A stretch of DNA of 64,000 bases from Microvirga sp. Mcv34 (GCF_024519725.1 NZ_JALJRK010000009.1:1-64000); one strand, 5' to 3'; counted from the first letter of the stretch, positions 29,598 through 38,592 are shown. The notes: a model not told the origin generated them from the letters alone. Numbers and translations are program-made.

Positions 29598-30017
29598 CTA
29601 ATCGATGATATGCAGCGACACGTAGGCCGTGCCGTCGGAGGTCAGGCCGAGCGCCTGAGCGGGGCCTTTTGCGAGATCGATGATCCGCCGGTGGGCGAAG
29701 GGGCCGCGGTCGTTCACCCGGACGACGACCGAGCGGCCATTGTCTTCATTGACGACCCTGAGCTTCGTGCCGAACGGCAGGGAGCGGTGCGCGGCGGTCA
29801 TGTCGGAGGAATTGAAGCGCTCTCCGCTGGCGGTCTTACGGCCGTGAAATCCTGGGCCGTACCAGGAGGCGGTGCCGCGCTGAATGGCCGGTCCGGCGTC
29901 GATATCGGCTTGTGAGATGGATCCTGTGGTGAGCGGGTCGTTCGAGGCGGTTGTATTGCAGGCTGCTACGAGAAGAATAGGCACAATGACAGATGCCCGG
30001 GTGAGGATGTTCTTCAA
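29598..30017 (-). CDS. RlpA-like septal ring lipoprotein
   Basis: A 139-residue lipoprotein with a double-psi beta-barrel domain. The signal ends in the lipobox LLVAACN (Cys 20). The barrel carries GTASWYGPGFHGRKTASGE, the MTAAHRSLPFGT block and VVRVNDRGPFAHRRIIDLA, the RlpA signature with the catalytic Asp of NDRGP. Relatives are lytic transglycosylases acting on denuded peptidoglycan. No SPOR domain is present, so it is a short form. The start is a TTG at 30017 with GGGAG 7 bases upstream. Confidence 0.9.
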   Translation of the reverse strand: MKNILTRASVIVPILLVAACNTTASNDPLTTGSISQADIDAGPAIQRGTASWYGPGFHGRKTASGERFNSSDMTAAHRSLPFGTKLRVVNEDNGRSVVVRVNDRGPFAHRRIIDLAKGPAQALGLTSDGTAYVSLHIID

Positions 30018-30275
30018 GGACAGTCTCCCCTTCCGTTTCGGTTGGAAGTGAAACTGAGCCTTAAAAAGGCAAGAATAAGGCGCTGCGGATTTTTATACGT
30101 TCGCTCACTCTTCCGAGATGTGAAACTATACCGAGAAATAGCCTAGACAAATGCGACATCCCTCCTAGATAGCCTGAGTAAACGTTACGATATTCCAGGG
30201 CGCGATTTACCCCTCTCGCAATTGTGAATCATTGCCTCTGGTCTAAAACCGCAATCGGTCTAGTTCAGGTAGCCG

Positions 30276-31856
30276 ATGTTCCACGCCATTCAGGGCTCCC
30301 GGCTCATGCGCGAATCCGCCCGTTCATCTCAGGTCGCCGTCGTGGGGGCTGGCCCTGGAGGCCTGGCCTCCGCCATGCTGCTGGCGCGCGAGGGTATTCC
30401 TGTCACGGTTTTCGAAAGGGAGCCGGCCGTCGGCGGCCGAACCCGGACCATCCATGCGCCCGGCGGCTACAAGTTCGATATCGGCCCGACCTTCTTCCTG
30501 TATCCCCGCGTTCTGAAAGACATCTTCGAAGCCTGCGGCGAACGGCTGGAAGATCATGTCGAGCTCAAGCGTCTCGACCCGCAATATCACGTCGTCTTCG
30601 AGGGTGGCGGCTCCATTCGCGCCACGTACGATCTCGATCGCCTCGAACAGGAAATCGCCCGTCTGGCACCCGCCGACGCGCGCAACGTGCGCCGGTTTCT
30701 CGACGACAACCGCGACAAGCTCGAAGCCTTCCGGCCCGTGCTGGAACAGGCCTTTTCGAGTCCGGCGGATCTCTTCTCGCCGGCGATGCTGGCCGCCTTG
30801 CCGAAGCTGAGACCTTTCTCCAGCGTCGACAGCGATCTCAAGCGCTATTTCGCCGATCCGCGCGTGCGCCTCGCCTTTTCGTTCCAGACGAAATATCTCG
30901 GCATGTCGCCGTTCCAGTGCCCGAGCCTGTTCACCATTCTCTCGTTCCTCGAATACGAGCACGGCGTTTTCCATCCCATGGGCGGCTGCGGCGCGGTCTC
31001 GGAAGCCATGGCGAAGGTCGCACGCAAGATGGGCGTCGACATTCGCCTCAACACGCCGGTCGAGCGCGTCGTCTACGAGAACGACGAGGCCGTCGGGCTC
31101 GAGGCGGGCGGCGAGCGGTTCGCTGCGGGCTCGGTGGTGATCAACGGCGATTTCGGCCATGCCATGCGCCATCTGGTGCCGGAATCCATGCGTCCGCGCT
31201 GGACGGACAGGAAGCTCGCTCGCGCGAAGATCTCCTGCTCCACCTTCATGCTCTATCTCGGCATCGAAGGCGAAGTGGGCGATCTCGCCCATCACACGAT
31301 CCTGCTGTCGCGCGACTACGAACGCAACATTCACGAGATCACCAACGGCATCCTGCCCGAAGAACCATCGGTTTACGTGCAGCACGCCGGCGCGACCGAT
31401 GAATCGCTGGCCCCGCAGGGCCACACGAGCCTCTATGTGCTCGTGCCCGTGCCGAATCTGCGCTGCGGGATCGACTGGACGCGCGAGGCACCGCGCTATC
31501 GCAAGCTTGCGCTCGAACGCCTGAAGGTGCTCGGGCTGGGCGATATCGAGAGCCGCATCCGCTTCGAGCGCGTGGTGACGCCACGTGGCTGGGAAAACGA
31601 GTTCTCCGTGTTCGAGGGCGCCACCTTCAACCTCGCGCACAACCTGACGCAGATGCTCTACTTCCGCCCGCACAACCGCTTCGGCCGCAACGTCTATCTG
31701 GTCGGCGGCGGCACGCATCCCGGCAGCGGATTGCCGGTGATCTATGAAGGCGCGCGCATCACGACGCGGCTGCTGCTGGAGGATCGCGAGCGCCAGCGCG
31801 CGGGCGACCACGAAGCGAAGCCAGCCGTCGCGCCGCTCGGCGAAGCGGCTCTATAA
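30276..31856 (+). CDS. crtN: CrtN-like carotenoid desaturase (C30 type)
   Basis: FAD-dependent desaturase of 526 residues in the CrtI/CrtN family, first gene of the carotenoid operon. N-terminal FAD motif VVGAGPGGLASAML, then FEREPAVGGRTRT, FDIGPTFFLYP, SCSTFMLYLGIEGEV, RNIHEI and the C-terminal FAD-binding GGGTHPGSGLPVI. The spacing of these blocks resembles staphylococcal CrtN (dehydrosqualene desaturase) more than C40 CrtI, as far as I can judge from memory. Probable role: stepwise desaturation of squalene or dehydrosqualene to diaponeurosporene or diapolycopene. Start ATG 30276 has AGG 7 bases upstream; ATG 30306 is an alternative. The 258-base upstream region shared with rlpA must hold the operon promoter but I recognised no clear boxes. 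Confidence 0.85.
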   Translation: MFHAIQGSRLMRESARSSQVAVVGAGPGGLASAMLLAREGIPVTVFEREPAVGGRTRTIHAPGGYKFDIGPTFFLYPRVLKDIFEACGERLEDHVELKRLDPQYHVVFEGGGSIRATYDLDRLEQEIARLAPADARNVRRFLDDNRDKLEAFRPVLEQAFSSPADLFSPAMLAALPKLRPFSSVDSDLKRYFADPRVRLAFSFQTKYLGMSPFQCPSLFTILSFLEYEHGVFHPMGGCGAVSEAMAKVARKMGVDIRLNTPVERVVYENDEAVGLEAGGERFAAGSVVINGDFGHAMRHLVPESMRPRWTDRKLARAKISCSTFMLYLGIEGEVGDLAHHTILLSRDYERNIHEITNGILPEEPSVYVQHAGATDESLAPQGHTSLYVLVPVPNLRCGIDWTREAPRYRKLALERLKVLGLGDIESRIRFERVVTPRGWENEFSVFEGATFNLAHNLTQMLYFRPHNRFGRNVYLVGGGTHPGSGLPVIYEGARITTRLLLEDRERQRAGDHEAKPAVAPLGEAAL

Positions 31857-31866
31857 GGGGTGCCGG

Positions 31867-32271
31867 ATGAGACGCGTTGGACTGACCGCCTTTCTTCTTC
31901 TGTCCGTCTCGTCCGCCCACGCGGCGACGCTGACGATCCGCGCCCAAGGCGTTCAGCCGGACGGCAAGATGGTCTATGCCGGGGTCTGCGATACCAGCTT
32001 CGAGGAGGCCACCTGCCCCTACAAGGACCGCGGCCAGGCCACCGCGGGAACGGTGGAACTGCGTATCAGGAACGTGAAGCCCGGCACCTATGCCATCGCG
32101 GCCTTTCATGACGTGAACGGCAACGGTAAGCTCGACCGCAACTTCATCGGCCTGCCCAGCGAGCCCTACGGCTTCTCGAACGACGTGGGCCGTCGCGGCC
32201 CTCCGAATTTCGACGCCGCCCGCATCGTCGTCAGGGAGCCTGCGACGACGATCGTGATCCCGGTCCGATAG
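31867..32271 (+). CDS. DUF2141 secreted protein in the carotenoid operon
   Basis: A 134-residue protein with a signal peptide (FLLLSVSSAHAA, cleaved near residue 20) and a DUF2141 domain, recognisable by the GTYAIAAFHDVNGNGKLDRN block and the following PxEPYGFSND segment. DUF2141 proteins are predicted periplasmic beta-sandwich proteins and often sit in carotenoid or lipid clusters of diverse bacteria. An AAGGGG box 7 bases upstream fixes the start 10 bases after crtN. Possible role: carrier or scaffold for a pigment or lipid at the periplasmic face (inference only). Confidence 0.83.
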   Translation: MRRVGLTAFLLLSVSSAHAATLTIRAQGVQPDGKMVYAGVCDTSFEEATCPYKDRGQATAGTVELRIRNVKPGTYAIAAFHDVNGNGKLDRNFIGLPSEPYGFSNDVGRRGPPNFDAARIVVREPATTIVIPVR

Positions 32272-32279
32272 AGGTCCCC

Positions 32280-33374
32280 ATGCTGTGGCGCGCCTATGCA
32301 CTTCTGTCCCACGGGGGAGACCGCATAGGCCTCGGCTCCATCGGCCTGTCGTCCTGGCACGGCCCGGCCGCGCCCTCGCTCCAGCGGGCGGGCGACGTGC
32401 TGAAGGTGCTCGAAGAGGCCGACACCGCCATCTGGTCGGCAAGCGCCCTCTCGGCCTGCGCCGAGACGGGCCTTCTCGCCCATCTCGACAAGCCGGCGAC
32501 GATCGACACGTTGGCGCAAGCCATCTCCCTCTCGCCGGCGCTCGTCCGGACGCTGGTCGACGTGCTCGCAAGCCACAGGTTCGTGGTGTGGAACCAGGAC
32601 CGGGTCCAGGCAGCCCCTGCCCTCCTGCCCTTCACGACGCCCGAGGGCGTGGCGACCTTCCGCGCGTCCCTGCGGGCCCCTCTCCTGCAGGCCGAGAGCT
32701 TCCGGCGCAAGCTTGCCGACCGCACCCTGACCCTCGATGGCTGGACCCATACGAACGAGGCCATCATCGAGTCCCAGGGCACCCTGACCCGGCTCTGGAC
32801 CACCCGGGCCCTGCCGAAGCTGAAGTTCCTGCCGGGCCTCGTCCCGCGTCTCGAAAAGCCCGGCGCGGCCCTTCTCGACGTGGGCGCGGGGGCCGCAGGC
32901 CTTTCGATCGCGCTCTGCCGGCATTTTCCTCATCTGACAGCCGTGGCCCTTGAGCCTGCGCCCCGTCCGGCCGACATCGGGGAGCGCCACGTGCGGGAGG
33001 CCGGGCTCGAGGGCCGCATCGTCATGCGACGGCAACGGGCGGAAGAGCTGGACGACGAGCGGGCCTTTGACCTCGCCTTCCTGCCGCAGATGTTCCTGCC
33101 GGAGGCGATTATCCAGGACGCCATCGAGCGGATCTTCCGCTCGCTGCGGCCCGGAGGCTGGCTTCTTGTCGCCGTCCTGTCCCAGGAAGGCGGCGGGACG
33201 GTCTCGGCCGTCAACCGGCTGAAAAACCTGCTCTGGGGCGGCAACACGCGCGCCATGGACCACCTGAGGCCCCGCCTGGCTGCCGCCGGATTCAACCCGG
33301 TAATCCGCGCGCCGGGCCGGCACGCGCTGCGCATGATCTGCGCCCGCCGCCCAAACGTTCGTGATTTGACTTGA
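32280..33374 (+). CDS. CrtF-like SAM-dependent methyltransferase
   Basis: A 364-residue class I methyltransferase. An N-terminal winged-helix dimerisation domain (about 50-130, ASALSACAETGLLAHLDKPATI) precedes the Rossmann domain with motif I LLDVGAGAAGLSIAL (about 199-213) and an FDLAFLPQMFLPE segment. This two-domain layout is typical of CrtF-type and plant-like O-methyltransferases. In this operon it could methylate a carotenoid hydroxyl or the carboxylate formed by the CrtP-like enzyme (inference). It starts 8 bases after DUF2141. Downstream, 82 bases separate it from the CrtP gene; a weak promoter-like TTGAAC/TAGAAC pair (33371-33398) lies there. Confidence 0.8.
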   Translation: MLWRAYALLSHGGDRIGLGSIGLSSWHGPAAPSLQRAGDVLKVLEEADTAIWSASALSACAETGLLAHLDKPATIDTLAQAISLSPALVRTLVDVLASHRFVVWNQDRVQAAPALLPFTTPEGVATFRASLRAPLLQAESFRRKLADRTLTLDGWTHTNEAIIESQGTLTRLWTTRALPKLKFLPGLVPRLEKPGAALLDVGAGAAGLSIALCRHFPHLTAVALEPAPRPADIGERHVREAGLEGRIVMRRQRAEELDDERAFDLAFLPQMFLPEAIIQDAIERIFRSLRPGGWLLVAVLSQEGGGTVSAVNRLKNLLWGGNTRAMDHLRPRLAAAGFNPVIRAPGRHALRMICARRPNVRDLT

Positions 33375-33456
33375 ACTGCCCCATGCGCTTCCTAGAACCA
33401 TCACGATTGGGACATGGGCAGATAACGGATAGACTCGTGCCTTTCGGGAGGAATGC

Positions 33457-34992
33457 GTGAACGCTCAAAGAACTTCGGTTGCGGTCATCGGCGGAGGATT
33501 GGGCGGATTGGCGGCGGCCTGCGTCGCGGCGGCCCGCGAGCACAAGGTCACCCTCTACGACAAGAACGCCTGGATCGGCGGCAAGGCGGCGGTTCTGCAT
33601 GAGGACGGCTTCCGTTTCGACATGGGTCCGACGATCCTGACCGTGCCGCGGGTCCTGGAGCGCATCTTCGCGGAGGCCGGCCGAAACCTCTCCGACTATC
33701 TCGATCTCGTGCGGCTCGATCCGCAATGGCGCTGCTTCTTCGACGACGGCACCCGGATCGACCTGCAGGAGAACATCGACGCCATGGCCGAGGCCATGGA
33801 TCGCTTCGCGCCCGGAAAGAACGCCGGCGAGGGATACAAGCGCTTCCAGGAAATCTCAGCGCATCTCCACGACATCTCGAACCGGTTCTTCTTCTGGAAG
33901 CCGGTGGAGGATCTCTTCGACACCATCAACATTCGCGCCAACATGAATCCCGCAACCCTGCGGGATGTTTTGTCTCTGCGCATGGGCTCGTCCGTCGCCG
34001 GCACCATCCGGTCCAAGGTGAAGGACGAGCGCCTGGCGCAGATGCTCGATCACTTCACGCAATATGTCGGCTCGTCGCCCTATGGCTCGCCCGCCGTGCT
34101 CTGCGCCATCGCCCACATGCAGGCGGCGGACGGGGTGTGGTATCCCATGGGCGGCACCCGCGCGGTCGCGGAGGCCCTGGCGAAGCTGGCGGGCGAACTC
34201 GGCGCCACGTTCCAGACCGACAGCGACGTGGCTTCGCTCAGGATCGAGAACGGAGCGGTCACGGGCATCGTCCTCGCGAGCGGTGAGGTCGTTCCCTACG
34301 ACAACGTCATCTCCAACATGGATTCGATCCGCACGTATCGCGAACTCGTCGGCGGCGAGGTCGGGGAACATTACGCACGCAAAGACTTCGAGCCCGCCTG
34401 CTCGGGCGTGGTGCTCTATCTCGGCCTGAACAAGCGCTACGACCACATCCTCCATCATGACTTTGTGTTCTCGCGCGATCCGGAAGAAGAGTTCGACTTC
34501 ATCTACCGGCGCGGCGAACCTGCACCGGATCCCACCTGCTATCTCGCAGCGCCGTCCGCGACGGACCCGAGCGTTGCGCCGGAAGGCGGCGAGGCGCTCT
34601 ACGTGCTTGTCCATACGCCTTATCTTCGTCCGCACCACGACTGGTCGCAGATGTTCCCCGCCTATCGGCAGGTGATCATCGACAAGCTGAAACGCACGGC
34701 TGGCATGAGCGATATCGAGGAGCGCATCGTGGTCGAACGCCACCTGACGCCGCAGGACATCCACGACCGCTACAAGGTGCTCAACGGCGCCATCTACGGT
34801 CTTGCGAGCCACGGCAAGTTCATGGGCGCGTTCAAGCCGGGCAACCGCAGCCGACAGGTGCGCGGCCTCTATCTCGCGGGCGGCGCGGCTCATCCGGGTC
34901 CGGGCATGCCGATGGTCATGATGTCGGGCTGGATCGCCGCCGACGCCCTCGATGCGGATGGCAAGGTCGAGAATCTACGGAACGTGTCTTGA
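33457..34992 (+). CDS. crtP: CrtP-like carotenoid terminal oxygenase
   Basis: FAD-dependent amine-oxidase-fold protein of 511 residues. Motifs VIGGGLGGLAAA, WIGGKAAV, FDMGPTILTVPRVLE, LDPQWRCFFDDGT, HFTQYVGSSPYGSPAVL, GAIYGLAS and AHPGPGMPMVMMSG follow the order and wording of 4,4'-diaponeurosporene oxygenase (CrtP), which oxidises the terminal methyl group of C30 carotenoids to aldehyde or acid. This makes it the partner of the CrtN-like enzyme rather than a second plain desaturase. Translation starts at GTG 33457 with GGAGG 5 bases upstream. The stop overlaps the TTG start of the acyltransferase, the first of five consecutive 4-base overlaps. Confidence 0.83.
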   Translation: MNAQRTSVAVIGGGLGGLAAACVAAAREHKVTLYDKNAWIGGKAAVLHEDGFRFDMGPTILTVPRVLERIFAEAGRNLSDYLDLVRLDPQWRCFFDDGTRIDLQENIDAMAEAMDRFAPGKNAGEGYKRFQEISAHLHDISNRFFFWKPVEDLFDTINIRANMNPATLRDVLSLRMGSSVAGTIRSKVKDERLAQMLDHFTQYVGSSPYGSPAVLCAIAHMQAADGVWYPMGGTRAVAEALAKLAGELGATFQTDSDVASLRIENGAVTGIVLASGEVVPYDNVISNMDSIRTYRELVGGEVGEHYARKDFEPACSGVVLYLGLNKRYDHILHHDFVFSRDPEEEFDFIYRRGEPAPDPTCYLAAPSATDPSVAPEGGEALYVLVHTPYLRPHHDWSQMFPAYRQVIIDKLKRTAGMSDIEERIVVERHLTPQDIHDRYKVLNGAIYGLASHGKFMGAFKPGNRSRQVRGLYLAGGAAHPGPGMPMVMMSGWIAADALDADGKVENLRNVS

Positions 34993-35828
34993 GGCAGGAA
35001 ACGGGCAAGGCAGGAACGGATCACTCTTCATCCGGTCGCGCGGGAGGCTCTCCCGTCGCGCGTCGCTCCGTCCTGCTCCATCGCTTCATGGTCTCGACCT
35101 TCCGGCGCTATTTCACGCGCCACATGAATGCCCTGCGGATCGCCTCCTGGGGCATCCCGGCCATTCCCCAGCAAGGCCCGGTCATCGTCTATTCCAATCA
35201 CCCGGCCTGGTGGGACGCGGCCATCTATGTCCTGACGGCGGACCGCTTCTTTCCGTCCTATGAGAGCTACGCGCCCATCGATGCCGCGATGCTGAAGCAA
35301 TACGGCATCTTCGGCCGCATCGGCGCTTTCGGAGTCGATCTCGAAAGCCCGCGCGGCGCAGTGGATTTCCTCAGGACCGGCGCGGAGATCCTCTCCGCCC
35401 CCGACCGCGCCCTCTGGATCACCGCGCAGGGACGCTTCGGCGACGTGCGCGAGAGACCGCTCGGCCTCAAGCCCGGCGTGGCGCACATCGTCGAACGCGC
35501 GCCCGATTGCACAATCCTGCCGCTCGCCATCGAGTATGGCTTCTGGCTGGAACGCGGCGCGGAAGCCTTCCTAGCCTTCGGCCAGCCGATGCGCGGACAG
35601 GACCTTTTGAACCTCTCGCGCGCCGACCGTCTCGAGCGGCTCGAAAGCGCGCTGACCACGACGCTCGATCACTTGAGCGCCGACGTGCAGAGCCGCGACC
35701 CGGCCCGCTTCCGGGCGGTTCTCGAAGGCCGCGCCGGCATCGGCGGGATCTACGACGGGTGGCGTCGAATGGCGGCGGCCCTGCGCGGGCGCGCCTTCGA
35801 CCCATCTCACGAGGGACGGCCGTCATGA
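34989..35828 (+). CDS. PlsC-like lysophospholipid/carotenoid acyltransferase
   Basis: A 279-residue acyltransferase of the PlsC/LPLAT superfamily. The catalytic HX4D motif is NHPAWWDA (about residues 69-76), preceded by PVIVYS; the third block ITAQGRFGDVRERP replaces the usual EGTRS-like sequence. In this operon, placed between the CrtP-like oxygenase and the CrtQ-like glycosyltransferase, it probably acylates the sugar of a glycosyl carotenoid, the job done by the unrelated CrtO in staphylococci (inference). The start is a TTG overlapping the crtP stop (TTGA); the stop overlaps the next gene (ATGA). No clear transmembrane helix; probably membrane-associated. Confidence 0.82.
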   Translation: MRQETGKAGTDHSSSGRAGGSPVARRSVLLHRFMVSTFRRYFTRHMNALRIASWGIPAIPQQGPVIVYSNHPAWWDAAIYVLTADRFFPSYESYAPIDAAMLKQYGIFGRIGAFGVDLESPRGAVDFLRTGAEILSAPDRALWITAQGRFGDVRERPLGLKPGVAHIVERAPDCTILPLAIEYGFWLERGAEAFLAFGQPMRGQDLLNLSRADRLERLESALTTTLDHLSADVQSRDPARFRAVLEGRAGIGGIYDGWRRMAAALRGRAFDPSHEGRPS

Positions 35829-36937
35829 CGGTGCTTGCTCTCGTCGTGCTTGCACTGGCCGCTATCCCGTTCGTGCTCGCGCTCATGAACCTGGGCGTCC
35901 TGCGCGCGACGCCGCGCCAGGCGCCGCAGGGCGACGTGCTCGTCTCCATCCTCATCCCGGCGCGCAACGAGGCGGCGAATATCGGCCCCGCCCTCGATGC
36001 GGCGCTCGGCAGCATGGGCGTTCCCGTCGAGGTCCTGGTCATGGACGACGGGTCGACGGATGCCACCGCCGACATCGTCCGCGCCTACGCGGCCCGCGAC
36101 GTCCGCGTGCGCCTGCTCACCGCCCCGCCCCTCGACGACGGCTGGACCGGCAAGGTCCATGCCTGCCACCATCTCTCCGAGGCCGCGCGGGGCACGCATT
36201 TCCTGTTCGTCGATGCGGATGTGCGCCTGGGCCCTCAAGCGGCAGCCGCGCTGGCAGGCCATGCGCAGGCGGCCGATGCGAGCCTCGTCAGCGCCGTGCC
36301 GCGTCAGGTCATGATCACGCTCGGCGAAATGCTGACGGTGCCGACGATCAACCTGCTCCTGCTCGGCTACCTCCCCATGGGCTTCATGCGCCTCTCCCGC
36401 GATCCAGGATTAGGCGCGGCCTGCGGCCAGCTCATGCTCGTCGAGCGCGAGGCCTATCGGGCGAGCGGCGGGCACGCGGCGATCCGCACGCGCATCCACG
36501 ACGGAATCCAGCTGGCGCGGCTCTTCCGCCGCAAGGGCCTCATGACGGATCTCGTGCCGGGCGAGCGCCTCGCCACCTGCCGGATGTACACGCGTTTCGA
36601 CGAAGCCTGGGCCGGCTTTGCCAAGAATGCTCACGAGGGCATGGCGACACCCGTGGCGCTGCCGGTCTGGACCGTGCTCCTGCTCGGTGGCCATGTGATG
36701 CCGTTCCTGCTCCTGCCGTTCGCGCCGGGCTTCCTGCTCGCCTGCGCGGCTCTTCTCCCCCTCGGCGCACGCACGCTCGTGACCGTCGCGACGCGGGAGA
36801 ATCCCTGGTCGATCCCGCTCCATCCTTTCACCGTCCTGGTCGGCCTCGTGATCCAATGGAGCGTGCTCCTGCGGATCGGGCAGGCGCGCCGCGCGGGATG
36901 GAAAGGCAGGCTTTATCCTCTGGAGGAGAAGCCATGA
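35825..36937 (+). CDS. crtQ: CrtQ-like family 2 glycosyltransferase
   Basis: A 370-residue GT2 (GT-A fold) membrane glycosyltransferase. One N-terminal helix (about 2-22), then SILIPARNEAANIGPAL, MDDGSTDAT, WTGKVHACHHL, the metal-binding FVDADVRLG (DxD) and two or three C-terminal helices, ending WKGRLYPLEEKP. The GKxHAC block, DAD motif and WKGR-x-Y ending match 4,4'-diaponeurosporenoate glycosyltransferase (CrtQ) as I remember it. Predicted reaction: transfer of glucose from UDP-glucose to the carboxyl end of the C30 acid. Start and stop both overlap neighbours by 4 bases. Confidence 0.83.
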   Translation: MTVLALVVLALAAIPFVLALMNLGVLRATPRQAPQGDVLVSILIPARNEAANIGPALDAALGSMGVPVEVLVMDDGSTDATADIVRAYAARDVRVRLLTAPPLDDGWTGKVHACHHLSEAARGTHFLFVDADVRLGPQAAAALAGHAQAADASLVSAVPRQVMITLGEMLTVPTINLLLLGYLPMGFMRLSRDPGLGAACGQLMLVEREAYRASGGHAAIRTRIHDGIQLARLFRRKGLMTDLVPGERLATCRMYTRFDEAWAGFAKNAHEGMATPVALPVWTVLLLGGHVMPFLLLPFAPGFLLACAALLPLGARTLVTVATRENPWSIPLHPFTVLVGLVIQWSVLLRIGQARRAGWKGRLYPLEEKP

Positions 36938-38592
36938 GCACGGACGTCTCCCGAGCAACGAAGCGACCGCGCGACGAGAACTTCCCGGTCGCATCTCTCG
37001 TGCTCTCGCGTGAGCACCGGGACGCGGTCCTGGCCTTCTATGCCTTCGCGCGCATGGCCGACGACATCGCCGACGCACCCGATCTCGGGGCTGCGGAGAA
37101 ACTAGCGCGTCTCGATGCACTCGAACAGGCACTCGTGTCCGGCGACCCGTCCGTCCCGCAGGCCGCGCGTCTCCATGCCGTCGACCGGGAGCACAGGGTC
37201 GGCCTGACGCAAGCCCGCGAGCTGCTGCGCGCCTTCCGTCAGGACGTGGTCAAGGCCCGCTACAACGATTGGGCGGAGCTGATCGATTATTGCCGCTTCT
37301 CCGCCAACCCAGTCGGCCGCTTCCTGCTGATGCTGCACGGCGAGCGCAGTTCGGCCCACGGGCCGGCGGACGCCCTTTGCACGGCTTTGCAGATCCTCAA
37401 CCACCTGCAGGATTGCGGCCGCGACCGTGAACGGATGGGCCGCATCTACATCCCGATCCGGTGGATGCTGGCGGCCGGTTCCGAGACGGCGTTCTTCGAT
37501 CCGTCGCGCACGGCGCTCCGACGCGATGTCTTAGACGCCATGCTCGACCGGGTCGATGCACTGATCGATCAGGCGCAATCCCTGCCCGAGCACCTGCAGA
37601 ATGCGCGTCTGCGGGCGCAGAGCATCGCGACCGTCGCCCTGGCCCGGCGTTTGAGCCGGCGCCTGCGGCAGGCCGACCCGGTGCTGGAGCGCGTGCAGGT
37701 GAGCAAGACCGATGCGGGCATCGCGTTCCTGCGCGGCCTTCGCGGGACGCTTGGACGGCCCGCCTCCGGCGACCACCGCGTGACGGCGGCGGCGGTGCGG
37801 CGCTCGGGCTCGTCCTTCCGCCTCGGCATGCAGAGTCTCTCACCCGAGCGCCGCCGCGCCATTCATGCGGTCTATGCCTTCTGCCGTGCGGTGGACGACG
37901 TCGCCGACGGAGCGGCGCCCGCTGCCGAGAAGCGGACGTTCCTGCGGGAGTGGCGGCGTGAGCTCGACCGGCTGCACCGTGCGCCGGGAACGCCGATCGG
38001 GCGTGAACTCGCCCGCGCCTCGACCCTCTTCAAGCTGCCCCTGGAGGAATGCCACGCGCTTCTCGACGGCATGGAAACGGACAGCGCCGACCGGGTGCGT
38101 CTTGCCGACGATTATGAGCTCGGGCTCTACGGCCGCCGTGTCGCGGGCTCCGTCGGGGCACTGTCGATCCGCATCTTCGGCGTTCCGTCCGCCCATGATT
38201 TCGCCCTTCATCTCGGGCGCACCCTGCAGCTCGTGAACATCCTGCGCGATGTCGACGAGGATGCGGCCCGCGAGCGTGTCTACGTGCCCCTCTCGCGGCT
38301 GGCGCAACTCGGCTTGCGCGATGCTCCCGCGTCCGCTCTCGTGGCCGATCCGCGCTTCGCCCGCGTGTGTGAAGCCCTTGCCGACGAGGCTCGCGCCGGA
38401 TTTGCGGCGGCGGACGAGACCCTCCTGCGTCTCGACCGTCGGGCCCTGAAACCGGCGATCCTGATGATGGAGAACTACCGTCGCGTGCTCGACCGGCTGC
38501 AAGCGCGCGGCTGGGGCCTGCGCCAGGGCCGGCTGCGCTTGAGCACCGCCGACAGATTGCATCTCATCACCCGCGCCATGAGGCCCGCATGA
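36934..38592 (+). CDS. Fused HpnC-HpnD squalene-pathway synthase
   Basis: A 552-residue protein with two tandem trans-isoprenyl diphosphate synthase domains. Residues ~10-275 resemble HpnC (hydroxysqualene synthase): FPVASLVLSREHRDAVLAF, ARMADDIADAPD and NHLQDCGRDRERMGRIYIP. Residues ~290-545 resemble HpnD (presqualene diphosphate synthase): SGSSFRLGMQSLSPERRRA, YAFCRAVDDVADG and NILRDVDEDAARERVYVPL. HpnD joins two farnesyl diphosphates to presqualene diphosphate, HpnC converts that to hydroxysqualene, and HpnE (next gene) reduces it to squalene. Usually these are separate genes; here one polypeptide could channel the intermediate. Each domain retains both Asp-rich motifs. GGAGGAGAA precedes the ATG, which overlaps the glycosyltransferase stop. 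Confidence 0.87.
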   Translation: MSTDVSRATKRPRDENFPVASLVLSREHRDAVLAFYAFARMADDIADAPDLGAAEKLARLDALEQALVSGDPSVPQAARLHAVDREHRVGLTQARELLRAFRQDVVKARYNDWAELIDYCRFSANPVGRFLLMLHGERSSAHGPADALCTALQILNHLQDCGRDRERMGRIYIPIRWMLAAGSETAFFDPSRTALRRDVLDAMLDRVDALIDQAQSLPEHLQNARLRAQSIATVALARRLSRRLRQADPVLERVQVSKTDAGIAFLRGLRGTLGRPASGDHRVTAAAVRRSGSSFRLGMQSLSPERRRAIHAVYAFCRAVDDVADGAAPAAEKRTFLREWRRELDRLHRAPGTPIGRELARASTLFKLPLEECHALLDGMETDSADRVRLADDYELGLYGRRVAGSVGALSIRIFGVPSAHDFALHLGRTLQLVNILRDVDEDAARERVYVPLSRLAQLGLRDAPASALVADPRFARVCEALADEARAGFAAADETLLRLDRRALKPAILMMENYRRVLDRLQARGWGLRQGRLRLSTADRLHLITRAMRPA

